Part shown: positions 48,258-56,508 of the stretch, one piece after another
How positions within the stretch are numbered: position 1 is the first letter of the stretch
Layout of the letters: each line of letters opens with the position of its first letter
Assembly: GCA_016209985.1 (NCBI GenBank)
Contig: JACQVB010000156.1
Coordinates: forward strand, 1 to 57,909
Length of the DNA: 57,909 bases
Reading direction: 5' to 3'
DNA from: Gemmatimonadota bacterium
Lineage (GTDB): Bacteria; Gemmatimonadota; Gemmatimonadetes; Gemmatimonadales; GWC2-71-9
Translations under genes and position numbers: made by a program
Notes under the pieces: model-generated
Told to the model about the DNA's origin: nothing
The model's database searches: none
The model's input: the letters and a program-made list of their open reading frames with translations, nothing else

Positions 48258-49942
48258 GCGCCTTTGGCCTTTTGCTTCTGCCACGAATCCTTGAGGGTCA
48301 CTGTCCGATTGAAGACCAGTGTGCCCGGCCGGGAGTCCACCACATCCGAGATGAAGTAGCCGGTCCGTTCGAACTGGTATCGGCTGCCGACCGGATCGCG
48401 CGCCACGCTCGGCTCGATCCTCGCGTCGTGCACCACCACCAGTGACTCCGGGTTGAGGGCGGCGATGAAATCCCGGCCCTCCGACACGGCGTCGGGGTCG
48501 GGAACGTTGAACAGGCGATGGTAGAGCCGCAGCTCGCATGCAACGGCATGGGCAGCGGAAACCCAGTGGATGGTGCCCTGGACCTTGCGGCCATCGGGGG
48601 CGTCACCGCCCTTGGTCGCGGGGTCGTAGGTGCAACGCAGCTCGGCGATCTCGCCGGCCGGGTTCTTGATGACCTCGGTACAGGTGATGAAATAACCGTA
48701 GCGCAGCCGCACTTCCCGCCCCGGCGCCAGACGGAAGAACTTCCGGGGCGGGTTCTCCATGAAGTCGTCCCGATCGATGTAGAGCTCACGCGAAAACGGG
48801 ATCATCCGCGATCCGGTCAGCGGCACGTCGTGCGGGTAGTACGGAGCCTCGAGCTCTTCCGACTTCCCTTCCGGATAGTTCGTGAGCACCACCTTGAGCG
48901 GCTTCACCACGCACAACACCCGCGGCACCCGCAGGTTGAGATCATCCCGCACCGCGTGCTCGAACGTGGCCAGCTCCACCCGGCTCTCGGCCCGGGCAAC
49001 CCCGATGGTATCGCAGAAGGTGCGAATCGCCTCCGGGGTCACGCCCCGGCGCCGCATGCCGGCGAGCGTCGGCATCCGGGGATCGTCCCAGCCGCGCACC
49101 TGGCCCTCGGTCACCAGCCGCAACAGTTTCCGCTTGCTCATCACCATGTAGTCGATGTTCAGCCGGGCGAACTCGGTCTGCTCCGGAGGATTCTCGAACC
49201 CGACCTCCCGGACCAGCCAGTCGTAGATCTCGCGGTTGTCCTTGAACTCGAGGGTGCACAGCGAATGGGTGATGCCTTCGATGGCGTCCGAGAGCCCATG
49301 CGCGAAGTCGTAGAGCGGATAGATGCACCAGGCATCGCCCCGGCGATAATGGTGCGCGTGCCGGATCCGGAGCAACAGCGGATCGCGCATGATCATGTTG
49401 GGGTGCGCCAGGTCGATCCTGGCACGCAGCACGTGGGCGCCATCGGGAAACTCACCGGCACGCATCCGTTCCAGCAGATCCAGATTCTCCTCTACCGGGC
49501 GGTCACGATACTTGCTCGGCGTTCCCGGCCTGGTCACCGTCCCGCGATGCTGGCGGATCTCTTCTTCGGTCTCGCTGTCGACGTAGGCCTTCCCCTTCCT
49601 GACCAGCACCACCGCGAACTCATACAATTGTTCGAAATAGTCGCTGGCGTAGAGCTCGCTATCCCACTGGAACCCCAGCCAGCGAATGTCTTCCTTGATG
49701 GCCTCGACGTACTTCACGTCTTCGGTGGACGGGTTGGTGTCGTCAAAGCGGAGGTTGACCTTGCCGTTGAACTCGCGGGCGATGCCGAAGTTCAGGCAGA
49801 TCGACTTGGCGTGCCCGATGTGGGGATAGCCGTTGGGCTCCGGCGGAAAGCGGGTGCCGACCGGCCGGCCGAACTTGCCGCTGGCCACGTCCCGCGCGAC
49901 CATCTCCCGAATGAAATCCCGACGAGCCGTTTCCTGAGTCAC
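48254..49942 (-). CDS. glnS: Glutaminyl-tRNA synthetase
   Basis: 562 residues, usual GlnRS length. Class I motifs: PPEPNGYPHIGHAKS (HIGH) and VMSKRKLLRLV (KMSKS-like). GlnRS features include DDTNPSTEDVKYVEAIKEDI, the acceptor-binding region PGTPSKYRDRPVEENLDLLE, and the anticodon-binding beta barrels (FFRLAPGREVRLRYGYFITC, GTIHWVSAAHAVACELRLYH). GTG 49942 with GGAG upstream is chosen; the longer frame to 50038 is not family-like. Its presence implies direct Gln-tRNA charging rather than the amidotransferase route. Confidence 0.95.
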   Translation of the reverse strand: MTQETARRDFIREMVARDVASGKFGRPVGTRFPPEPNGYPHIGHAKSICLNFGIAREFNGKVNLRFDDTNPSTEDVKYVEAIKEDIRWLGFQWDSELYASDYFEQLYEFAVVLVRKGKAYVDSETEEEIRQHRGTVTRPGTPSKYRDRPVEENLDLLERMRAGEFPDGAHVLRARIDLAHPNMIMRDPLLLRIRHAHHYRRGDAWCIYPLYDFAHGLSDAIEGITHSLCTLEFKDNREIYDWLVREVGFENPPEQTEFARLNIDYMVMSKRKLLRLVTEGQVRGWDDPRMPTLAGMRRRGVTPEAIRTFCDTIGVARAESRVELATFEHAVRDDLNLRVPRVLCVVKPLKVVLTNYPEGKSEELEAPYYPHDVPLTGSRMIPFSRELYIDRDDFMENPPRKFFRLAPGREVRLRYGYFITCTEVIKNPAGEIAELRCTYDPATKGGDAPDGRKVQGTIHWVSAAHAVACELRLYHRLFNVPDPDAVSEGRDFIAALNPESLVVVHDARIEPSVARDPVGSRYQFERTGYFISDVVDSRPGTLVFNRTVTLKDSWQKQKAKGA

Positions 49943-50059
49943 GACCGCTCCGACAGCAAGAGTTTGACGGATGGACTTGTAAAGTACATCGGTTGCACAA
50001 TTGTCATGCACGTGCGGGTGGCATAAACGCCCACCCACCGGGAAGCGTCACATGGAAGA

Positions 50060-52537
50060 ATGAAGATGAGCGGATTCCTGCGTGATTGCCGTATTGCCGC
50101 CCGGAGCCTGGCCAAGGCGCGCGGGTTTAGCGCGACCGTCATTCTCACGCTGGCGCTGGGCGTGGGCGCGTCGAGCGCCATGTTCAGCATGCTGCGCGCC
50201 ACCCTCCTCCGGCCGCCTCCCTTCCCCGAGCCGGAGCGCCTCGCGATCATCTCCCTCACCGAACGCAACGTGGGACAGCCGGCACGCGAGACCATGCTGC
50301 CGAACGAGGCGTTTGATCTCATCCGGAAGAACGCGACCTCGTTCCAGACGGTGGCGGCGTACACCAATCCCAACTTCAACGTTCGAGGCTACGACCAGGC
50401 AGAGCGCATCGTGGGCGAGGTGGTCTCGGCGAATTATTTCCGCACGCTGCGCGTCGTGCCCGTCTCGGGCCGGGACTTCCGCGAGGAGGAGGATTCCATC
50501 CCCGGTTCATCGCCCGTCGCCGTCGTCAGCTACGACCTGTGGCGGCGGCGGTTCGGCGGCGACCCCGCCCTGGTGGGGAAGCAACTATCGCTGAACCGGA
50601 TCTCCCTCCTGGTGATCGGGATCATGCCCCCGGGCTTCCGCGGCCTGAGTGGCAAGGCCGATGTGTGGATCCCGCGGGCCATGGCGCCCACCGTCAGCTT
50701 CCCGTACCGCTCCTATGTGGTTGTTGCGCGCTTGCGGCCGGACCGCACCGCGGCACAAGCCCGGTCGGAGCTCGATCTCCTCGCCCGGCGGCTCACCGCC
50801 GCCTTCCCTGAGATGGTTCCGGGTGCGGCCGGGCGCGCGGTGACGACTACGACCCTCAGCCAGGCGCGCATCGACCGCTCCAGCCGCACTTCGGTGCTCA
50901 TTCTCTTCGGTGCCGTCGGGATGTTGCTCGCCATCGCGTGCGCCAACATCTCCAACCTGCTCCTGGTCCGCGCCCAGAGTCGCGAGCGCGAGATCGCCGT
51001 CCGCCTGGCCGTAGGGTCGAACCGCTGGCACCTGGTTCGGCTTCTGCTCGCCGAGAGCATCCTCCTCGCGGCGATCGGAGGTGCAGCAGGATTGTTGCTT
51101 GGCTACGCAGGCATCACCGCGCTGGCGCCTCTGGTGCCGGCCCGCCCACCCGGCGGCGGGGCGTTTCAGTCGGTGGGAGAGTTCTCGACGCCCCGGTTCG
51201 ACTCCGTCGTGTTGCTTTTCAGCCTCGTCGTCATGGCCGCGACGGCGATTCTTTTCGGATTGGCCCCCGCGGCGCGGGCGTCCCGGGCAGACCCGGTCGA
51301 GACGCTGAAAGGCGGCCGGCATGCTCCGGCGACAGCCGGGTGGCGATTTCCCGGCCTCGGCGCCTACACGCTGCTCACGGTGGGCGAAATTGCCCTGGCC
51401 GTGGTCCTCCTCACCGGCTCAGGCCTTCTGCTGCGCAGCCTGTGGCGACTGGAAACACTCCCCCTCGGCTTCGAGACGGCGGACCGGCTGACCTTCCAGA
51501 TTCAAGCACCACAACAATGGTACTCGCCCGTCCGGGCGCCGGTGTTGGTGGAGCGCGTGGTCGACGCGATCTCGAAAGTCCCCGGGGTGAGCGTTGCCGC
51601 CGCGAGCTTTTACGATCCATTCGATCCGGGCGCGCGTCATCCGGTCCGGCTCGTCGGCAGTCGTGGACCCACCGATGGCGAGCTGATGGCAGGACGCCAG
51701 CGCGTTACTCCCGAATATTTCCCGGCGCTCGGAATCCCGCTGCGTCGGGGACGTTGGTTCACGGCGGACGACCGCCTGGGTCGCCCGCCGGTCGCCGTCG
51801 TGAGCGAGGCGGCCGCACAGCGCTTCTGGCCCGGGCAGGACGTCATCGGAAAGCGGTTCTTCCTCGGCTCGCCGCTCGATGCGCCGCTCGACTCGGCGGT
51901 CGAGGTGATCGGGATCGTGGGTGACGTCCACTACCGGCCTTCCTCCTACCGGGTCGAGCCCGATGTCTACACCCCATACTACCAGTTCGCCTCGTTCGTC
52001 TGGGCGGTCGTCATCGTTCGGTCGGCGACGCCACCCATGGCACTCGTTCCGCAACTGCGCCAGGCGGTGATGGCGGTCGACCCCGATCTTCCGATTGCGG
52101 AGGTACAGACCATGGAGGAACGGGGAGGCAATCGGCTGGCCCGGCGCAGGCTGAATGCCGTTCTCTTGACCATCTTCGCCGGCCTCGCGCTGGCCATCGC
52201 GACCGTCGGGGTGTATGGGGTGATCGCCCACCAGACGGCGCAACGGACCCGCGAGCTCGGGATCCGGATCGCGGTTGGCGCGACGGGCAGGGATGTTTTT
52301 CGGGTGATTATGGGTCGTGCGGTCGGGCTGATCGGGGCCGGCATCGGCCTGGGCGTCCTGGTCGCGCTGGCGCTCACGCGCGTCCTGTCATCTCAGCTCT
52401 ACGGCGTCAGCGCGGCGGATCCGGTGACCTTCCTGATCATCGGCGGCGTGCTGGCGGGCGCCGCGCTTAGCGCCAGCTACCTGCCGGCGCGCCGCGCCGC
52501 AAAGGCGGACCCGCTGGCCGGGTTGCGTGCCGAATGA
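50060..52537 (+). CDS. ADOP-family ABC transporter permease (FtsX/MacB-like)
   Basis: 825 residues. N-terminal helix (VILTLALGVGASSAMFSMLR), MacB periplasmic domain (PLRNP-type: NPNFNVRGYDQAERIVGEVV), FtsX helices (LLAIACANISNLLLVRAQSR, LLLAESILLAAIGGAAGLLL), a second periplasmic domain and the repeat FtsX module (IATVGVYGVIAHQTAQRTRE). This duplicated form is the ADOP group, abundant in Acidobacteriota and Gemmatimonadota. No ATPase gene is adjacent, as is usual for the orphan group. A remnant of a second copy is at 18015. Confidence 0.93.
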   Translation: MKMSGFLRDCRIAARSLAKARGFSATVILTLALGVGASSAMFSMLRATLLRPPPFPEPERLAIISLTERNVGQPARETMLPNEAFDLIRKNATSFQTVAAYTNPNFNVRGYDQAERIVGEVVSANYFRTLRVVPVSGRDFREEEDSIPGSSPVAVVSYDLWRRRFGGDPALVGKQLSLNRISLLVIGIMPPGFRGLSGKADVWIPRAMAPTVSFPYRSYVVVARLRPDRTAAQARSELDLLARRLTAAFPEMVPGAAGRAVTTTTLSQARIDRSSRTSVLILFGAVGMLLAIACANISNLLLVRAQSREREIAVRLAVGSNRWHLVRLLLAESILLAAIGGAAGLLLGYAGITALAPLVPARPPGGGAFQSVGEFSTPRFDSVVLLFSLVVMAATAILFGLAPAARASRADPVETLKGGRHAPATAGWRFPGLGAYTLLTVGEIALAVVLLTGSGLLLRSLWRLETLPLGFETADRLTFQIQAPQQWYSPVRAPVLVERVVDAISKVPGVSVAAASFYDPFDPGARHPVRLVGSRGPTDGELMAGRQRVTPEYFPALGIPLRRGRWFTADDRLGRPPVAVVSEAAAQRFWPGQDVIGKRFFLGSPLDAPLDSAVEVIGIVGDVHYRPSSYRVEPDVYTPYYQFASFVWAVVIVRSATPPMALVPQLRQAVMAVDPDLPIAEVQTMEERGGNRLARRRLNAVLLTIFAGLALAIATVGVYGVIAHQTAQRTRELGIRIAVGATGRDVFRVIMGRAVGLIGAGIGLGVLVALALTRVLSSQLYGVSAADPVTFLIIGGVLAGAALSASYLPARRAAKADPLAGLRAE

Positions 52538-52547
52538 GCCGGTATCG

Positions 52548-52877
52548 CTAAGCGTTCCTCGGCTCGCCGGCCGCGGTACCACGCTCAGCCTGATGTGCCT
52601 TTCGCGCGGGCGCGCCGAAACGCTTGCGCGCACGCTCCCGCGCCTTGCGGGCTTCCTCTTCCCGGTTGCGGGGTGGCGCGTTGGTGGTTAGGGAATGGAC
52701 CAGGCGGTGCGCGACGGCGGTGACCTCCGTAACCGCGCGGTCGAACGCGGCTTGGTTGGCCTTTGACGGCCGGGTCGTGCCGCTCAGCTTGCGGACGAAC
52801 TGCAAGGCCGAAGCCTCGATCTCCTCAGGGGTCGCCGGAGGGTCGAAGTTGGCGAGGGTCTTGATGTTTCGGCACAT
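52548..52877 (-). CDS. DUF2277 domain protein
   Basis: 109 residues. MCRNIKTLANFDPPATPEEI, EASALQFVRKLSGTTRPSKA and FDRAVTEVTAVAHRLVHSL are the DUF2277 signature. The family is usually ~85-90 residues; the remaining tail here is basic and charged (ARKARERARKRFGAPARKAH). Function unknown. The MCRNI start matches the family exactly. Confidence 0.93.
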   Translation of the reverse strand: MCRNIKTLANFDPPATPEEIEASALQFVRKLSGTTRPSKANQAAFDRAVTEVTAVAHRLVHSLTTNAPPRNREEEARKARERARKRFGAPARKAHQAERGTAAGEPRNA

Positions 52878-53023
52878 GGAACTGCTCCTTGAGGTCTTCG
52901 GTCTCCCGATGACTCGTAAGCTGCGGGATAGAGCCGAATGGACACAAGGGCCATGGGGCCGGCTGGCCGCCGTGCCCTTCCCGCCCTATGTTCGATCCGC
53001 CTCTTCGATGGAGTCGTGACCCG

Positions 53024-54427
53024 ATGAGCTTCACACGATCTAGTGCCGCCGCGTTGGTGCTGCTCTACCCAGCGCTGGCGCAGGCCCAGTCCCCGCTGAA
53101 TCGGCAGGTCGAGCGCTTCGTGAGCGTGAACGCGCCCGTCGTCGCCATCACCCACGTGCGCCTGGTGGATGGGACCGGGACGCCGGCCAGAGAAGACCAG
53201 ACCATCGTGATCACCGGCGCGAAAATCAGCGCGGTCGGGAAGACCGGGCAGGTCGCCATTCCTCAGGGCGCCCAGGTGCTGGATCGCCCGGGCCACACCG
53301 TGATCCCCGGAATTATCGGCTTGCATGACCATATGTATTACCAGCAGGTGATGACGTACAGCTATCCCAAGCTCTTCCTGGCGGCGGGCGTCACCACCAT
53401 TCGCACGACCGGAAGCCGCGACTCCTACCAGGAGCTCAACCTCCAGCGCCAGATAAACAACGGTGAGGTGGCGGGACCCGAAGTTTTCACCACGGGCCCC
53501 TACCTGCAAGGCGCGGGACAGGGCGTGGGCTGGATGCACCCACTCAACAACCCCGATGAAGCCCGCCGCATGGTGCGATACTGGTCGGAAGAAGGCGTCA
53601 ACTGGTTCAAGGCCTACAACCTGATCACCCGCGACGAGCTCGGCGCGGCCATCGATGAGGCGCACCAGCACGGGATCAAGGTCACGGGACATCTCTGCTC
53701 CGTCACCTTCCGTGAGGCGGTGGCGCTGGGGATCGACAACCTCGAGCATGGCCTCACCACCGATGCGGAGTTTCGGCCGGGGAAGGAACCCGACAAGTGC
53801 CCGCCCGGCTCGGGCGATACGGTGTACGCTTCGCTGGACATCAAGAGTCCCGCGGTCCAGCAGACCATCAAGGACATGGTCTCCCACGGCACCGCGATGA
53901 CCTCCACCCTGGCGGTGGAAGAACTCTCCCGGCCCACGCGGGTGCCCCACGATCAACGGGTGCTCGAGGCCCTCGCTCCGCCCTACGCCGACCAGGTCAA
54001 GCGCTTCTACGATAGCGCGCAATACCGGAACGATTCCGTTCCCCGCGCCTCGCTCAAGAAGGCAATGGAGTTCGAGCGCGAGTTCGTGAAGGCCGGCGGC
54101 CTGCTCGGCGCCGGGTCGGACCCGTGTTGTCTGAGCCAGATCGCCGGCTACGGCGACCAGCGCAACTACGAGCTGCTGGTGGAAGCGGGCTTCACCCCGG
54201 AGCAGGCAGTCCAGATCATGACGGCAAACGGTGCCCAAATCCTTGGCATCGCCGACCGCACCGGCACGGTCACCGCGGGAAAACAAGCGGACCTGGTCGT
54301 TCTGAATGGAAATCCGGTATCGGTGCCGGGCGACATCAAGAACGTCACGCTGGTCTTTCGCCGGGGTCTGGGATACGACCCGGCAAAACTCACGGAGGCA
54401 ATAAAGGGGCAGGTGGGGCTGAGATGA
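53024..54427 (+). CDS. Exported amidohydrolase (imidazolonepropionase-like)
   Basis: 467 residues with a signal peptide (SSAAALVLLYPALAQAQ). Metal ligands: GIIGLHDHMYY (HxH), a carboxylated-Lys candidate in WFKAYNLIT, His in VTGHLCSVTF and EHGLTTD, Asp in LLGAGSDPCCLS. The C-terminal sandwich is TGTVTAGKQADLVVLNGNPV. Similar exported enzymes act on dipeptides or N-acyl amino acids; the substrate is unknown. The stop overlaps the ATL start (ATGA). Confidence 0.9.
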   Translation: MSFTRSSAAALVLLYPALAQAQSPLNRQVERFVSVNAPVVAITHVRLVDGTGTPAREDQTIVITGAKISAVGKTGQVAIPQGAQVLDRPGHTVIPGIIGLHDHMYYQQVMTYSYPKLFLAAGVTTIRTTGSRDSYQELNLQRQINNGEVAGPEVFTTGPYLQGAGQGVGWMHPLNNPDEARRMVRYWSEEGVNWFKAYNLITRDELGAAIDEAHQHGIKVTGHLCSVTFREAVALGIDNLEHGLTTDAEFRPGKEPDKCPPGSGDTVYASLDIKSPAVQQTIKDMVSHGTAMTSTLAVEELSRPTRVPHDQRVLEALAPPYADQVKRFYDSAQYRNDSVPRASLKKAMEFEREFVKAGGLLGAGSDPCCLSQIAGYGDQRNYELLVEAGFTPEQAVQIMTANGAQILGIADRTGTVTAGKQADLVVLNGNPVSVPGDIKNVTLVFRRGLGYDPAKLTEAIKGQVGLR

Positions 54428-54819
54428 GCGGTGCGCGGTGCGCGGTGCGCGGTTCGCGCAGATCGAAAACACCCGCGCACCTCGCACAGCGCACCTCGCA
54501 CCGGTGGGAACGGATCTACGCCATCGTACGGCGAGTTCCCCGCGGCCGCGTCGCCACCTACGGTCAAATCGCCACGCTCGCCGGATTGAAAGGTCACGCT
54601 CGCCAGGTCGGCTACGCCCTGCACGCTCTGCCGGATGGTGCATCACTCCCCTGGCACCGCGTGATCAACGCGCAGGGGAAAGTCAGCCCCCGCGCCGATC
54701 CGTCGTACGTCACCATTCAGCAGAAACTCCTCGAAGCCGAAGGAATCGAAATCGGCCGCGGTGAGCGCATATCGCTCGAACGATTCGGCTGGAAGCCCCG
54801 CGCCCGTTCCTTCCATTGA
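54424..54819 (+). CDS. Alkyltransferase-like protein (ATL, MGMT family)
   Basis: 131 residues. RVPRGRVATYGQIATLAGLK and ARQVGYALHALPDGASLPWH, then RVINAQGKVS, are the MGMT C-domain. The active-site PCHR is replaced by PWHR, the ATL signature: it binds O6-alkylguanine and flips it for nucleotide-excision repair but cannot transfer the alkyl group. The first ~28 codons are made of a GGTGCGCGGTGCGC repeat and lack MGMT similarity, so the real start may have been displaced by the repeat. It overlaps the amidohydrolase gene. Confidence 0.88.
   Translation: MSGARCAVRGSRRSKTPAHLAQRTSHRWERIYAIVRRVPRGRVATYGQIATLAGLKGHARQVGYALHALPDGASLPWHRVINAQGKVSPRADPSYVTIQQKLLEAEGIEIGRGERISLERFGWKPRARSFH
54428..54502. 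repeat. GGTGCGC mini-repeat with inverted half
   Basis: Three tandem GGTGCGC-like units, a short spacer, then inverse CGCACCTCGCAC units twice. The whole can fold back. A related but different element lies at 55904. Confidence 0.6.
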
Positions 54820-54886
54820 TCTGACCTGACGACTATCTATGGGTACGAAACTCGACGTCATCTTCGTCATTGGGTGAGGTAAGGCT

Positions 54887-54994
54887 ATGGGCAAGGGCGA
54901 CAAGAAAACTCGTAAGGGCAAGATCTGGCGGAAATCATTCGGTAACCGCCGCCTTCGCAAGAAGAAGAAAAAAGCCGCTCGCGCGGCTTCGTGA
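54887..54994 (+). CDS. 30S ribosomal protein THX (bTHX)
   Basis: 35 residues: MGKGDKKTRKGKIWRKSFGN then RRLRKKKKKAARAAS. It starts with the KGDKKTRKGKIWRKSFGN stretch typical of bacterial THX proteins, and sits on the 30S head in species that have it. A GAGGT site is 8-12 nt before the ATG. Its last ten codons contain a hairpin whose opposite strand is a terminator for PadR transcripts. Confidence 0.93.
   Translation: MGKGDKKTRKGKIWRKSFGNRRLRKKKKKAARAAS
54968..54989 (-). terminator. Minus-strand terminator inside the THX gene
   Basis: On the minus strand AAGCCGC-GCGA-GCGGCTT is followed by TTTTC. It would stop transcripts coming from the PadR gene, while the same hairpin on the plus strand has no T-run. 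Confidence 0.55.
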
Positions 54995-55257
54995 TATCGA
55001 GAAACTGGCTCGTTCTTACCGATCGTATCGGGCCGCCTGGCCTGCATCGGCGACGCACGAGGGGCTCGCGTCGCAGTCGATCCTGAAGCGGGTCGAATCC
55101 ACTCCCAGAAACGGTTCCACTGGCCGCAGGCCGCAAAGGCCAAGGCGACCGTGGCCGCCTGCAACAGCGGGTTGATGATGCGCGAGCGCATCGCTCCCCC
55201 GGTCCCGAGGTACGCCAATAGTCGGCAAGTCGGGTGCCAGGGGAGCGAGGGATCGCC

Positions 55258-55794
55258 TTAGAGTGCTTCGATTTCCTTCGCGGCGCGCTCGAGGATTTCC
55301 GAGATCTTCCGCTTCCGTTCGTCGTCTGCGCCCAGACGCCACGCCGTCCGATAGGACTGGCTCACCACCCGCCCAACCGCCCGATTCACTTCGGGCATGG
55401 GCTCGCGCACGAATTGATCGATGGTGCTGGTGACGCGCTCGAAGATGTCTTCGACCGTGCTCTTGTGGGTCTCGAGAAACGCGCGGCCGGACTCGGTAAT
55501 CGAGTAGACCTTCTTGCCGTCCACCGTTTCCGCGTTGACCAGGCCCTCGTCCTCCAACCATTGCAGCGTGGGGTAGACCGTTCCCGGCGAGGGCTTGTAG
55601 CAGCCGTGCGTTTCCTCTTCTAACGCTTTCATTACCTCGTAGCCGTGCATGGGCCGTTTGGCGAGCAGCTTCAGGATCACGTACTTCATGTCCCCTGACT
55701 CGAACCATTGGCCGCGACGCTGCCTCCGGCCGCCACCGGGCCACCCAAACGCCCACTCTGCCGGATCAAAACCGAAACCCCATCCACGTCTCAT
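55258..55794 (-). CDS. PadR family transcriptional regulator
   Basis: 178 residues from ATG 55794 (CGGAGGT upstream). A Gly/Arg/Trp-rich leader (RRGWGFGFDPAEWAFGWPGG) is followed by the PadR winged helix: MKYVILKLLAKRPMHGYEVM, KALEEETHGCYKPSPGTVYP, TLQWLEDEGLVNAETVDGKK and VYSITESGRAFLE. The C-terminal helices (ERVTSTIDQFVREPMPEVNR) dimerise. The promoter region contains a perfect TATCGTAACGATA palindrome, a likely autoregulatory operator. Confidence 0.92.
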   Translation of the reverse strand: MRRGWGFGFDPAEWAFGWPGGGRRQRRGQWFESGDMKYVILKLLAKRPMHGYEVMKALEEETHGCYKPSPGTVYPTLQWLEDEGLVNAETVDGKKVYSITESGRAFLETHKSTVEDIFERVTSTIDQFVREPMPEVNRAVGRVVSQSYRTAWRLGADDERKRKISEILERAAKEIEAL

Positions 55795-55845
55795 TGGAAA
55801 CCTCCGATACATCTCACGATATTACGGCGATACAGCGTGACGTAG

Positions 55846-55858
55846 TATCGTAACGATA
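55846..55858. promoter_or_regulatory. TATCGTAACGATA palindrome, candidate PadR operator
   Basis: A perfect 6-1-6 inverted repeat about 50 nt before the PadR ATG. A degenerate second copy (TATTACGGCGATA) lies at 55820-55832. Two spaced sites would suit a dimeric repressor. Confidence 0.55.
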
Positions 55859-55903
55859 TATCGGAATTCGGTCAAGTGAGATCGCCAAAGGGACCATACT
55901 GAT

Positions 55904-55965
55904 GCGTGGTGAGTGGTGCGTGGTGCTTTCCAGGCACGAACCACATACCCCATACCACTCACCCT
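55904..55965. repeat. GTGGTGAGTGG-type mini-repeat with inverted half
   Basis: GCGTGGTGAGTGGTGCGTGG followed, after CTTTCCAGGCACGAA, by CCACATACCCCATACCACTC. The halves pair partly. It lies at the end of the DoxX-like gene and may act as its terminator or as a REP element. Confidence 0.55.
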
Positions 55966-55966
55966 T

Positions 55967-56383
55967 CTAGTGTCCGAGACTCATCGGCCACTCGGGGCCG
56001 CTGTAGACGGCGAAGAACAATGCCGCCCCGATGAAACCGATGTTCTTCCAGAACTGGATGCGATCCATCATGCGCATGTTGGGATCGGTCGCGTTCCAGT
56101 AGTCGTGGATCCGGAACGAAACCGGCAACAGAAACAGAATGACGAGGCCCGCTCCAATGAACCGATGCCACCCCAGAGCGATGAGGATCGCTCCCGCCCA
56201 GATCAGGATGCCGCTGACCACCACGGCGACCTTGGGCGTCGGCACTTTCTTGGCGCTGGCGTAGCCCACCAGCGCTTCAGTCGAAGTGAAATGCCCGACG
56301 CTCAGCACCATGAGCGCGACTGCGAAAACGACTCGCCCGCCGACGTGCATCCACGGCCACAAAGCATCCAATAGGCCCGCCAC
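55967..56383 (-). CDS. DoxX-like integral membrane protein
   Basis: 138 residues with four helices: VVFAVALMVLSVGHFTSTEA, VAVVVSGILIWAGAILIALG, FIGAGLVILFLLPVSFRIHD and FWKNIGFIGAALFFAVYSGP. DoxX/SURF4-like order with the IHDYW...FWKNIGF segment. Exact role unknown. Confidence 0.88.
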   Translation of the reverse strand: MAGLLDALWPWMHVGGRVVFAVALMVLSVGHFTSTEALVGYASAKKVPTPKVAVVVSGILIWAGAILIALGWHRFIGAGLVILFLLPVSFRIHDYWNATDPNMRMMDRIQFWKNIGFIGAALFFAVYSGPEWPMSLGH

Positions 56384-56448
56384 GGCTGCCCCCGAGAGAG
56401 TTGATCCGGCCGAAGGTTGGCTAATTCGCGGTGGAAGTCAAACGAAAG

Positions 56449-56483
56449 AGGGCGGTGACTGCGCCAGGAGCAGCCACCGCCCT
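56449..56483 (-). terminator. Terminator after the two-PDZ gene
   Basis: On the minus strand AGGGCGGTGGCTGC pairs with GCAGTCACCGCCCT (one mismatch), followed by CTTTCGTTT. It lies ~25 nt after the stop at 56509. Confidence 0.75.
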
Positions 56484-56508
56484 GAGGAGACCCACCCCTA
56501 CGGCGGGC

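Noticed and set aside
48518-50026. A 502-codon plus-strand frame opposite glutaminyl-tRNA synthetase
   Set aside because: High-GC antisense artefact; the minus strand carries HIGH and KMSKS-like motifs over the same bases.
52784-54646. A 620-codon minus-strand frame opposite the amidohydrolase
   Set aside because: No recognisable domain, low-complexity Arg/His/Val composition, and it spans three real genes including DUF2277 and the ATL gene.
54643-55218. A minus-strand small gene after padR (RSRIINPLLQAATVALAFAA)
   Set aside because: It starts plausibly, but the frame runs antisense through the whole THX gene and past a minus-strand terminator before any stop.
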